6,813 nucleotides of DNA from Acidobacteriota bacterium (GTDB lineage Bacteria; Acidobacteriota; Terriglobia; UBA7540), in the NCBI GenBank assembly GCA_021828225.1, contig JAKASH010000156.1, positions 1-6,813 on the forward strand. The letters run 5' to 3'. The translations under genes were made by a program, and so were the position numbers. Positions 1-5,664 of this stretch are shown here, in pieces; the first letter of the stretch is position 1, and each line of letters begins with the position of its first letter. Below the pieces are notes generated by a model. The model was not told the origin of the DNA and searched no databases. It worked only from the letters and a program-made list of their open reading frames with translations.

Positions 1-82
1 AAATGATGCCGACAATCCCTATGGGCATCAAAATTCCCGCAAGGGGGATCAGTACGCTAATAAAGCCGACTAGATTTTTCAT
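1..82 (-). CDS. N-terminus of a small hydrophobic membrane protein (partial, runs off window)
   Basis: An ATG at 82-80 opens a frame that stays open to the window edge for 27 codons. The peptide begins MKNLVGFISVLIPLAG and is almost wholly hydrophobic after residue 4, so a membrane segment near the N-terminus is likely. A purine-rich stretch with AAAGGG lies 8 bases upstream of the ATG and serves as a plausible ribosome binding site. The gene sits on the same strand as the sigma factor operon, 140 bases after the B-box protein, and could be its last member or a separate unit. Small proteins of this LIPLAG type (resembling DUF6249-like membrane proteins) occur next to ECF sigma loci, but 27 residues are too few to assign a family. 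Confidence 0.6.
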   Translation of the reverse strand, partial: MKNLVGFISVLIPLAGILMPIGIVGII

Positions 83-116
83 GTGCTTAGCCCTTTCTTC
101 CCCCGCTGTGGCTCGA

Positions 117-145
117 ATTATGGAGTCCTGATCCCGTGTTTTGAC
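117..145 (-). promoter_or_regulatory. weak candidate promoter for the partial membrane gene
   Basis: On the minus strand a -10-like CATAAT (122-117, 5 of 6 to consensus) lies 17 bases from GTCAAA (145-140, only 3 of 6 to the -35 consensus). It would start transcription near 110, about 28 bases before the ATG at 82. The weak -35 keeps confidence low. The rest of 83-222 shows no hairpin with a T-tract, so no terminator is called. Confidence 0.25.
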
Positions 146-222
146 TCTCCCAGTTCTCTCCTCACGGTTCCAAGCTCAATGCGGACTAAACTGATCGCAA
201 TAATACCTTCCGGCTGAAATCT

Positions 223-903
223 CTACACATGTTCATTCCCCGGCGCCTTTTCGCCCTCGGTGTTCGCATGGGCTTGCTCTGAGCCCTGGCGGGGAAGCGC
301 GTCGCGATGGCTGATGCGTTTTTGCAGCAGAACCAAGCCAAGCACGATCAGTAGCACCGGCCAGAATTTCCCGATTTGAGAAAAAATGGGAAATCCCAGG
401 TTGTCGAGCAAGAACAAAATGCCCAGTGCGATCAATAAGCCTGCTCCCAAAGGGGCATCCATCTTCATTTCATTCAGGCCGAACCCTTCCGGTGCGGCTT
501 GGCCAAGCTGCCTGGCTTTTGCGGTCTGATAGGAATCGATCACCATGTAGAAATAGAAGGCCGCAGCGCCCAGGCCGAAAACGGGGCCCATAGCGCCACC
601 CATACGGTTGCTTAACGCGATGAGCGAGCCGAAAAGCAAGACCTGCACCATCGCCTTAACAATCTGTCCGTTGTAGATGGCGCCGACTCCCGGAATGAAA
701 CCCAGCGCGAGGGCGATGCCGGGGCTTGAATCCGTGCTACGTTGTCCCACCGAAGGCCAAAGCGGCGATTGCAGCCTGGCCGCCAGGCAGGTTTCGCAAT
801 AAGACGTTCCTTTGACCTCATGCCTGCAGGCATCACAAATTGGCCGGCCACACTGTGAGCAATAGGCGACAGAATCGCTGAGGGGATGATTAGCGCATTT
901 CAT
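223..903 (-). CDS. B-box zinc finger / TM2-like membrane protein
   Basis: A 226-residue protein, probably an accessory membrane component of the sigma/anti-sigma locus. The first 40 residues form a B-box-like zinc site: C3, H6, C15, C18, C23, C26, H28, C36 and C39. Residues 61-98 (PGIALALGF, then PGVGAIYNGQ) resemble a TM2-type hairpin, a further membrane segment lies at about 104-122, and residues 151-193 (GILFLLDNLG, FWPVLLIVLG) resemble the LiaF/DUF5668 transmembrane region. The tail is polar. I chose the ATG at 903 because the zinc site starts there and AGGAG lies 10 bases upstream. The frame stays open further upstream to 1131 but only as a shadow of the anti-sigma gene. The start overlaps the anti-sigma stop by 14 bases, which suggests translational coupling. 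Zinc binding is inferred from the pattern; the biological role is unknown. Confidence 0.85.
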   Translation of the reverse strand: MKCANHPLSDSVAYCSQCGRPICDACRHEVKGTSYCETCLAARLQSPLWPSVGQRSTDSSPGIALALGFIPGVGAIYNGQIVKAMVQVLLFGSLIALSNRMGGAMGPVFGLGAAAFYFYMVIDSYQTAKARQLGQAAPEGFGLNEMKMDAPLGAGLLIALGILFLLDNLGFPIFSQIGKFWPVLLIVLGLVLLQKRISHRDALPRQGSEQAHANTEGEKAPGNEHV

Positions 904-1552
904 GGGGTTGGACTCCTTGCTCCAGTTGAGCATGCAGCTTGGCGCCATTGACGATGCCGTAGGCCAGTTGACCCGTTCCGGGGTCCGTGGTGCTTGCAGG
1001 CCGCCCCTGAGAAGGATTTGGCTTGGTGCCTTGTTTTTCGTGATTGGCCGGCTGGCTTTGAATGTTGCGGAACCTGGACTCGATCTCGTAGACGATTCGC
1101 AGGTCATCATAGAATTTCTCGGCTCGTGCATAGAGAAGGTGCCCGGCCCGGTTGGCGCGATAAAACCATGTCGCCGGGTTCAAATCCTGCAAACTCAACC
1201 TGCGGAGATTGAAGCCCGCGACGTTCACAATCAGGGAAAGCGAGAACACGGTCATGGCCACGGCATAAGCAAAGCGGGGCTGCCGGAAATTGCGAAGCAA
1301 TGCGCCAACCTGGTTGAAGAAACTAACACGTCCTTCGCCGACTGTGGCAAGGCGGATCTGGGCAACCAGCCAGAGGGGCGGCATTACTTCCTCGGCCGAT
1401 TGGCAGACCTGCATGGCGTGTCGGACGTCCGACAGAATCTCCTGGCAGGAATCGCAGCTAGCCAGATGTTCTTCCACCTGAGCGCTGTGAGCCGGGTCGA
1501 GCCGACCTTCCAGGTATTCGCTTGCCAGATTTTCCAGTTCCAGATGTGTCAT
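890..1552 (-). CDS. membrane-anchored anti-sigma factor, zf-HC2 type
   Basis: A 220-residue protein expected to bind and hold the ECF sigma factor encoded just upstream. The N-terminal domain carries the zinc-binding anti-sigma signature H29-x3-C33-x2-C36 (EEHLASCDSC), preceded by the usual LxxYLEGxL helix. One hydrophobic segment at about 93-114 (AYAVAMTVFSLSLIVNVAGF) would anchor the protein with the zinc domain in the cytoplasm. The region beyond about residue 160 is polar, proline- and glutamine-rich and looks disordered. The ATG at 1552 lies 23 bases after the sigma stop codon; its ribosome binding site is weak, so coupling to the sigma gene is plausible. The next gene starts inside its last codons. 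The family and role follow from the zf-HC2 motif and the position; the activating signal cannot be read from the sequence. Confidence 0.88.
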   Translation of the reverse strand: MTHLELENLASEYLEGRLDPAHSAQVEEHLASCDSCQEILSDVRHAMQVCQSAEEVMPPLWLVAQIRLATVGEGRVSFFNQVGALLRNFRQPRFAYAVAMTVFSLSLIVNVAGFNLRRLSLQDLNPATWFYRANRAGHLLYARAEKFYDDLRIVYEIESRFRNIQSQPANHEKQGTKPNPSQGRPASTTDPGTGQLAYGIVNGAKLHAQLEQGVQPHEMR

Positions 1553-1575
1553 GGCCTTAACTCTTTTGCCTTCAC

Positions 1576-2127
1576 TTACTCCATACGTTTTAGGACCCTC
1601 GCCAGTTCCAATCGTCCGCGGTTGATCCGTGATTTCACAGTTCCTTCCGGTACCTCCAGGACTTGTGCGATTTCGGCGTAGTCCATGTCTTGCAGATCCC
1701 GCAAGACGACGGCCTCGCGTAGGTCAGGGGAGAGCCTGTTGAGACCGGCCTGGAGTATTTCCCGGCGCTCGCGTGATTCGACTCGGCCCATGGGGTGCGC
1801 CCCGGCGGAGGGGTCAGCGATCGGCAACTGGTCGTCAAGCGTCGAAGTCGCTCGATCCTTTCTGGTTCGGCGATAGTGGTCGACCAGGTGATTGCGGGCT
1901 ATTCGGTTCAGCCAGGTGGAGAATTTCGCCTGATCGGGATCGTAGGTACTGAGTGTTCGAAAGACCTTAATAAAGACTTCCTGGGTTAAGTCCTCTGCGT
2001 CCTCATAGCGGCCGGTAAAACGATAGCACAGGTTGTAAATCTTATGGGTGTGAGCCTGAAGCAAAGCCTCCCAGGCCGCATCATCCCCTCTGAGACAGCG
2101 CTTGACCAGCTCTAGCTCCGAGTCCAA
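1576..2127 (-). CDS. RNA polymerase ECF-type sigma factor (sigma-70 family, RpoE-like)
   Basis: A 183-residue alternative sigma factor that would direct RNA polymerase to a specific regulon. Only regions 2 and 4 are present, as in the ECF group. Region 2 covers about residues 24-92, with the core-binding stretch DAEDLTQEVFIKVF and the -10 recognition helix FSTWLNRIARN. Region 4 covers about 128-181, with the helix-turn-helix MDYAEIAQVL and the recognition helix PEGTVKSRINRGR. The length is normal for the group. The start is TTG at 2127: AGGAG lies 7 bases upstream (2139-2135) and the protein begins directly before the conserved helix, whereas no ATG fits. It heads an operon with its anti-sigma factor 23 bases downstream. 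The promoter in front is of housekeeping type rather than an obvious ECF type, so strong autoregulation is not evident. Confidence 0.93.
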   Translation of the reverse strand: MDSELELVKRCLRGDDAAWEALLQAHTHKIYNLCYRFTGRYEDAEDLTQEVFIKVFRTLSTYDPDQAKFSTWLNRIARNHLVDHYRRTRKDRATSTLDDQLPIADPSAGAHPMGRVESRERREILQAGLNRLSPDLREAVVLRDLQDMDYAEIAQVLEVPEGTVKSRINRGRLELARVLKRME

Positions 2128-2134
2128 AAGTATT

Positions 2135-2139
2135 CTCCT
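2135..2139 (-). promoter_or_regulatory. ribosome binding site that fixes the TTG start of the sigma gene
   Basis: AGGAG on the minus strand, 7 bases before TTG at 2127. The spacing is optimal and no in-frame ATG lies nearby, so the site decides for the TTG start. Confidence 0.75.
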
Positions 2140-2184
2140 GGGACCGATAGCAGCCAGGCCATGTCCGAGGCTCTTAAGCCTTTG

Positions 2185-2211
2185 ATCCTGACCGTTAAAT
2201 CTTTTCAGGAT
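2185..2211. promoter_or_regulatory. inverted repeat, candidate operator at the sigma operon start site
   Basis: Perfect 7-bp arms ATCCTGA (2185-2191) and TCAGGAT (2205-2211) are separated by 13 bases. The right arm overlaps the end of the -10 box of the sigma operon promoter and the centre lies about 5 bases inside the transcript. Such a position would suit a repressor. A stem-loop in the 5' end of the mRNA is an alternative. No known regulator motif was recognised. Confidence 0.35.
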
Positions 2212-2238
2212 TGTAACAGAAGCCGAAGCTAACGTCAG
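2210..2238 (-). promoter_or_regulatory. sigma-70-type promoter of the ECF sigma operon
   Basis: On the minus strand the -35 box CTGACG (2238-2233, 4 of 6) is followed after exactly 17 bases by the -10 box TACAAT (2215-2210, 5 of 6). TG one base before the -10 gives it an extended -10. Transcription would begin near 2203, leaving a leader of about 76 bases before the TTG at 2127. The call rests on sequence match alone. Confidence 0.55.
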
Positions 2239-2274
2239 TGATACACGCCTTTTGGGGGAAGGTTGCTGCGACTT

Positions 2275-2458
2275 TCAGTCGGTTGAGAGCCAACCGGCTT
2301 CAGCCGGTAGTCGTTCAGTAAAAGCTACGGCGTTACCTAGGGACTACATAGGCCGCGGCCAATCTCCGAAGGGCCGACTTTTCAGAGCGAGTTCTCTCCA
2401 TGGCTCGCAACTTCGCTCAATCGGTTTTGAACGCAGCGGGTCTCAAGACTTGCGAGCC
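2275..2458. repeat. cluster of REP-like palindromes and competing hairpins
   Basis: Non-coding stretch with several exact dyads. CGGTTG (2280-2285) pairs with CAACCG (2291-2296); ACCGGC (2293-2298) pairs with GCCGGT (2303-2308) over a TTCA loop. These two share bases and exclude each other. GCTACGG (2324-2330) plus CCTA (2336-2339) can pair with TAGG (2349-2352) plus CCGCGGC (2353-2359), with one mismatch and one wobble. GAGCGAGTT (2385-2393) pairs with AACTTCGCTC (2409-2418) with one bulge, and GGCTCGCAA (2402-2410) pairs with TTGCGAGCC (2450-2458). A degenerate decamer TCARYCGGTW occurs at 2275, 2300 and 2417. This could be a repetitive extragenic palindrome group or a structured RNA. I see no match to a riboswitch, tmRNA, SRP RNA or RNase P RNA. 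Confidence 0.45.
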
Positions 2459-2522
2459 TTCCAGAAGACCCAAGGAGACTCTAAGGAAACCCATTGTGGC
2501 AAGCAGGTTACCAAAACTGTTG

Positions 2523-2549
2523 CGTTCATCACATCGAAGTGTGATGACG
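2523..2549. repeat. hairpin-forming inverted repeat overlapping the CRP-like array
   Basis: TCATCACA (2526-2533) and TGTGATGA (2540-2547) are perfect 8-bp arms around a 6-base loop. CG on each side (2523-2524 and 2548-2549) extends the stem to 10 pairs with one bulged T. No T-tract follows, so it is not called as a terminator. It most likely reflects the operator half sites. Confidence 0.5.
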
Positions 2550-2555
2550 ATCACA
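2529..2555. promoter_or_regulatory. CRP/FNR-family operator array, three half sites
   Basis: TGTGA (2540-2544), six bases, TCACA (2551-2555) matches the canonical CRP dyad exactly, and the symmetry extends to TGTGAT-N4-ATCACA (2540-2555). A third half site TCACA (2529-2533) lies six bases to the left, so the array reads TCACA-N6-TGTGA-N6-TCACA. The dyad centre (2547.5) would be at -41.5 relative to a start near 2589 set by the candidate -10 box at 2577-2582, which is the usual class II activator position. CRP-type recognition is established for this motif; control of the cytochrome operon is inferred. Confidence 0.5.
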
Positions 2556-2576
2556 GCATTCTCGGGACGGCGGCAA

Positions 2577-2582
2577 TAAATT
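2577..2582 (+). promoter_or_regulatory. candidate -10 box for the cytochrome operon
   Basis: TAAATT matches the -10 consensus at four of six positions, including the three most conserved. It has no good -35 box 17 bases upstream, as expected for an activator-dependent promoter, and sits at the right distance from the CRP-like dyad. The transcript would have a leader of about 290 bases before the pentahaem cytochrome. A competing weak alternative is ATTACA (2580-2585), 18 bases, TATAGC (2604-2609). Confidence 0.3.
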
Positions 2583-2637
2583 ACACCCACTTTATTTCGG
2601 TCTTATAGCAAGAATTTGGGCCACACGGAGGCACCTT

Positions 2638-2835
2638 ATGGTTCCGAAGGACCCTGGGAAAGAAAGACTTTCGCTTGCTCTGAGTAATCTCTCCTGGAAC
2701 TTATGTACAGCGGTTAATGTGCGGCCATGCCGAGACGTTAACTTACACGTGACACCCGTTGCCCGCCGATACCGATCGAACATCTACCCGAAAGATTCAC
2801 CGAACTGGATCGCTTGTAGACTGGCCCAATTCTGA
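2638..2835 (+). CDS. possible small ORF (65 aa) in the cytochrome operon leader
   Basis: An ATG at 2638 is preceded by GGAGG (2627-2631) with six bases between, the best ribosome binding site in the central region. The frame encodes 65 residues and stops 42 bases before the pentahaem cytochrome start. The peptide (begins MVPKDPGKERLSLAL, three cysteines at scattered positions, basic overall) has no signal peptide, membrane segment or motif that I recognise. Third codon positions do not show the G/C preference of the cytochrome genes, which argues against an ordinary conserved gene. It could be a leader peptide, a young or lineage-specific gene, or chance. Confidence 0.25.
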   Translation: MVPKDPGKERLSLALSNLSWNLCTAVNVRPCRDVNLHVTPVARRYRSNIYPKDSPNWIACRLAQF

Positions 2836-2877
2836 CGTGAGGTGTGAACTGGTTCGAATTTCATGGGGAGGTAGGTC

Positions 2878-3993
2878 GTGTTGAAAAGTTCCTACCTGCT
2901 TGTTTTCTTACTCCTAGTGGCTCCGCTAAGCGCCCTGGCTGCACCCAATATGCCAGAGAGTGCTGAGTACTGCGGAGGCTGTCACCGCGCAATCGACCAG
3001 GGATGGAGTCAATCGGTCCACTCGCAAGCCATGGAGAGCCGACTTTTTCAGGACGCTTTGCAGATGGCCAATGCTGATTTCGGTGCTCAAGCCCGCAGGG
3101 TTTGCCTTGGCTGCCATTCGCCCACAGTCGCAGCGACCGGCGATTTGTCACTGGTACGAAAGGTGAGCTGGGAAGGAGTGACCTGTGACTATTGTCACTC
3201 CATTCGAAGCGTGACTATGACCGGGCCTAACCCCAGGGCGGTAGTCGAATATACGAATGTCATGGCCGGCCCCTGGAAAGGAGTCACCTCACCGGTCCAC
3301 GGGACGGTTTACTCCCCGTTGCACACCTCCTCGCAGCTCTGCGCGACGTGCCACCAATATCGGAACTCTCTCGGGTTCCGGGTCCTTACCACATACTCCG
3401 AGTGGGAAAAAGGTCCGTACGCCGCTGAGCATAAGGGTTGCCAATTCTGCCACATGTATCGCGTTGAGGGAAATGTTGTGGACCCGCGTGTGAAGAAGAC
3501 GGCCGGCCACGAGATCAATCTCCATGAGATGCCGGGCAGCCATTCCTTAGCGCAACTCAACAAGGCCATCCGTGGACAGCTCTTCGTCACGCACAAAGGT
3601 GGAGAACTTCACGTTGAAGTGGACGTGACCAATCAGGGAGCGGGGCACATGGTTCCTACCGGTTCGCCTCTGCGAAAATTAATCCTGCAAGTCAGCGCCG
3701 TTCCGTTCAGCGGGAAGTCCTATCACGTAGAAAGGGACTTCACCCGCGTTGTGGCCGACCGGAACGGCAAGATTCTCAATCGCGAAGACCTGGTGTTCTT
3801 GAGGGCGGCAAAGGTGGTGTCGGACACCCGCCTGGCGCCGGGCGAGACGCGAAAAGAAGCCTTCACTTTCAAGGTGCCAGAGGGTGTGCAATCAACGGTG
3901 GCGGCTGACTTTTACTACTACTATTCTCCGATGGCCACAACGAAGGCACAGCAAGAGGTGAAATTCCTGAGCTTTAAACGCTTTGTGCAGTGA
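2878..3993 (+). CDS. exported pentahaem cytochrome c (cytochrome c554-like)
   Basis: A 371-residue periplasmic electron carrier, probably a redox partner of the Rieske/cytochrome b complex encoded next. A signal peptide covers residues 1-21 or 22 (hydrophobic core LLVFLLLV, cleavage after SALA). Five CXXCH haem sites follow at 32-36, 76-80, 103-107, 155-159 and 188-192; H48 in the SVHS stretch and H141/H149 are candidate distal ligands. The WEKGPYAAEH-to-CQFCHM region is typical of the cytochrome c554 group. After residue 225 there are no haems; this part looks like a beta-rich domain with the GHMVPTGSPLR motif (256-266) seen in many multihaem cytochromes. The start is GTG with GGAGG (2867-2871) six bases upstream; the adjacent TTG at 2881 is possible. 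It leads the visible cytochrome operon, with 66 bases to the next start. The terminal acceptor is unknown. Confidence 0.9.
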   Translation: MLKSSYLLVFLLLVAPLSALAAPNMPESAEYCGGCHRAIDQGWSQSVHSQAMESRLFQDALQMANADFGAQARRVCLGCHSPTVAATGDLSLVRKVSWEGVTCDYCHSIRSVTMTGPNPRAVVEYTNVMAGPWKGVTSPVHGTVYSPLHTSSQLCATCHQYRNSLGFRVLTTYSEWEKGPYAAEHKGCQFCHMYRVEGNVVDPRVKKTAGHEINLHEMPGSHSLAQLNKAIRGQLFVTHKGGELHVEVDVTNQGAGHMVPTGSPLRKLILQVSAVPFSGKSYHVERDFTRVVADRNGKILNREDLVFLRAAKVVSDTRLAPGETRKEAFTFKVPEGVQSTVAADFYYYYSPMATTKAQQEVKFLSFKRFVQ

Positions 3994-4004
3994 GGCCGCG
4001 GCCT
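3993..4004. repeat. perfect 12-bp palindrome between pentahaem and Rieske genes
   Basis: AGGCCGCGGCCT overlaps the last base of the pentahaem stop codon. Eleven bases of it (AGGCCGCGGCC) recur at 2350-2360 in the non-coding cluster. With no loop it cannot make an ordinary hairpin and no T-tract follows, so it is not a terminator. Confidence 0.5.
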
Positions 4005-4044
4005 ATTAATGCGCAGTGGATGTGCGAGCAATCAAGGGACGAGC

Positions 4045-4050
4045 GGAGGA
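4045..4050 (+). promoter_or_regulatory. ribosome binding site that decides the Rieske start
   Basis: GGAGGA lies 9 bases before the ATG at 4060 (12 before a second ATG at 4063). The earlier in-frame ATG at 4009 has no such site, so the protein starts at 4060. Confidence 0.7.
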
Positions 4051-4059
4051 ACGAATCCT

Positions 4060-4539
4060 ATGATGAGTAATGCCAGCTCTGAGAAATCCGCTGGCTCCAG
4101 CGATGGGAAGCCCGACTTGGGGCGTCGCTGGGTCAACCTGTTATTGGGCACCGGGGTGGTCGCCACGATTGCCTCGTTCGTCTACCCGGCCATTCGCTAT
4201 GTGATTCCTCCGCCGGTCAGCGAATCGACCAATCTTTCAGTGGTGGCTGCGAAGGTTACAGAACTCAAGAATAACAGCGCAAAGGTTTTCAGGTTCGGGT
4301 CCGAGCCTGCCATTTTGATTCGCACTTCTGAGGGAGCCTATCGGGCGTTTACCGCGGTGTGCACCCATCTGGGCTGCACCGTGCAATACAGGTCGGATCT
4401 GCACGAAATCTGGTGCCCGTGTCATAACGGCACCTACAACTTGGAAGGTCGCAATATCAGCGGGCCGCCTCCGCGCCCCCTGGCACAATACCAGGTTCAC
4501 ATTCAGGGCAACGACATCGTTGTCGTGCGGAACGCATAA
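4060..4539 (+). CDS. Rieske [2Fe-2S] iron-sulfur protein of a cytochrome bc-type complex
   Basis: A 159-residue subunit that takes the first electron from quinol at the Qo site of cytochrome b and passes it to a c-type haem. Residues 1-21 are cytoplasmic, followed by a twin-arginine stretch (G21-R22-R23-W24) and one membrane anchor (about 25-49), consistent with Tat export of an uncleaved Rieske protein. The cluster ligands are complete: box I C101-T-H103-L-G-C106 and box II C119-P-C121-H122, with C106 and C121 forming the disulfide. The proline loop GPPPRPL is at 135-141. In box II the serine that follows the CPCHG motif of mitochondrial bc1 is replaced by G124, while the tyrosine (Y126) is kept. 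That loss usually lowers the cluster potential and suits a menaquinol system. The gene ends two bases before cytochrome b, so the pair is almost certainly co-translated. Confidence 0.95.
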   Translation: MMSNASSEKSAGSSDGKPDLGRRWVNLLLGTGVVATIASFVYPAIRYVIPPPVSESTNLSVVAAKVTELKNNSAKVFRFGSEPAILIRTSEGAYRAFTAVCTHLGCTVQYRSDLHEIWCPCHNGTYNLEGRNISGPPPRPLAQYQVHIQGNDIVVVRNA

Positions 4540-4541
4540 CT

Positions 4542-5627
4542 ATGGCTGGAATGAAACGTCGCATCTTCGACTGGCTTGACGAGCGCCTCGGTAGCGGCGG
4601 CCTTGAGGAATTCCTCCGTCATAAGAGAGTGCCTCTTCATCGTCACACTATCTGGTACTACTTCGGCGGCATGGCGCTGTTCCTATTCATCATCCAAGTC
4701 CTTACGGGTATCCTCCTCCTGATGTATTACCGGCCGACGGCCAGTGGCGCTTTTGAAAGCGTGCAGTTCATCATGACCCAGGTCAAGTTTGGATGGCTGA
4801 TCCGGTCGATCCACAGTTGGTCCGCCAATCTGATGATTCTCATTGTTTTCATCCATATGTTCAGTGTCTATTTCCTCAAGGCGTACCGCAAGCCGCGTGA
4901 GTTGACGTGGGTGAGCGGCATGGTGCTTTTCTTCATCGTGCTGGCCTTCGGCTTTTCCGGATATCTTCTTCCATGGAACACTCTGGCATTCTTCGCCACC
5001 AAAGTAGGAACAGACATGGCCGGTTTTGTGCCGTTTATCGGCAAATGGATCATGGTGTTTCTAAGAGGCGGCAATGAGGTCACAGGCGCCACGCTGACGC
5101 GCTTCTTCGGGTTCCATGTGGCGGTGCTGCCGGGGCTGGCGACCCTGCTCCTGGCTCTGCACCTGCTGCTGGTGCAGCGTCTGGGGATGAGCGTTCCTCC
5201 CGGCGTGGAGAAAAAAATTCGAGAGGGGAAAGAACCCGAACGCTCGATGCCCTTCTTTCCGAATTTCCTTCTGCGCGACATCATGGGATGGTACGGCGCG
5301 CTCGGCGTGCTGGGAGGTCTGGCTGCAATCTTCCCCTGGGAGCTTGGCACCAAGGCCAATCCTTTTGGTTCGGCTCCGGCAGGGATTCACCCCGAGTGGT
5401 ACTTCCTCTTCATGTATCAAACACTGAAATATCTGCCGTCAAAGATTTTCTTTATTAACAGCGAGCTCCTTGGCCTGCTGGGGTTCGGCATTGCCGGGGC
5501 CATTTGGGTACTGGTCCCGTTTCTTGATTACAAAAACGGTTTTGGCCGCGTAACGCGGTTCTTTACGGGCCTGGGAATTTTCGCCCTGGGATACATCATT
5601 GTGATGTCAGGCCTGGCTCTCTTTTAA
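4542..5627 (+). CDS. cytochrome b of a b6-type bc complex (b6 and subunit IV fused)
   Basis: A 361-residue membrane subunit carrying two b haems and the quinol sites. Haem ligands are H91/H105 on helix B (13 residues between) and H192/H207 on helix D (14 between); the 14-residue spacing is the cytochrome b6 type rather than the bc1 type. The stretches [13 protein letters not shown] and KPRELTW (117-123) are also b6-like. PEWY of the Qo site is at 284-287. About seven membrane helices are visible: four in the b6 part (36-63, 89-113, 121-145, 191-214) and three in the subunit IV part (246-266, about 308-330, about 338-360). The position of the cysteine that binds haem ci in b6f and Bacillus complexes (before x-G-G in helix A) is Y40, and the protein has no cysteine at all, so that covalent haem is absent. 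The ATG at 4542 lacks a strong ribosome binding site, as expected for coupling to the Rieske gene; ATG at 4551 is an alternative. Confidence 0.95.
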   Translation: MAGMKRRIFDWLDERLGSGGLEEFLRHKRVPLHRHTIWYYFGGMALFLFIIQVLTGILLLMYYRPTASGAFESVQFIMTQVKFGWLIRSIHSWSANLMILIVFIHMFSVYFLKAYRKPRELTWVSGMVLFFIVLAFGFSGYLLPWNTLAFFATKVGTDMAGFVPFIGKWIMVFLRGGNEVTGATLTRFFGFHVAVLPGLATLLLALHLLLVQRLGMSVPPGVEKKIREGKEPERSMPFFPNFLLRDIMGWYGALGVLGGLAAIFPWELGTKANPFGSAPAGIHPEWYFLFMYQTLKYLPSKIFFINSELLGLLGFGIAGAIWVLVPFLDYKNGFGRVTRFFTGLGIFALGYIIVMSGLALF

Positions 5628-5632
5628 TTCAA

Positions 5633-5654
5633 GTGAAAGCAGCACAACTTTCGC
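5633..5654 (+). other. intercistronic hairpin before the nonahaem cytochrome
   Basis: GTGAAAG (5633-5639) pairs with CTTTCGC (5648-5654) over an 8-base loop, one pair being a wobble. It ends 10 bases before the ATG at 5665, where no ribosome binding site is visible. No T-tract follows. It may affect translation or mRNA stability. Confidence 0.35.
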
Positions 5655-5664
5655 GACGCAGACT

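Noticed and set aside
904..1131. N-terminal extension of the B-box protein to an ATG at 1131
   Set aside because: The extra 76 codons lie within the anti-sigma gene and look like a shadow frame; the zinc site begins right at the ATG at 903, which has AGGAG upstream.
902..1681. Plus-strand frame of 259 codons
   Set aside because: It is the opposite strand of the anti-sigma gene and the end of the sigma gene, with no domain-like features of its own.
2275..2360. Possible GEMM (cyclic dinucleotide) riboswitch
   Set aside because: AAAGCTACGG and CCTA...TAGG recall parts of the GEMM core, but the conserved GACGCAAAGCC joint and the GNRA-capped stem are not there, and the element lies 500 bases before the gene.
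2523..2549. Rho-independent terminator
   Set aside because: The stem is strong but no T-tract follows on either strand, and the arms are better explained as CRP-type half sites.
2252..2608. TTG-started frame of 118 codons in the central region
   Set aside because: There is no ribosome binding site, the product is low in recognisable features, and the frame runs through the palindromes and the CRP-like site.
4009..4059. Earlier ATG for the Rieske protein
   Set aside because: It has no ribosome binding site, while GGAGGA stands at good distance before the ATG at 4060.
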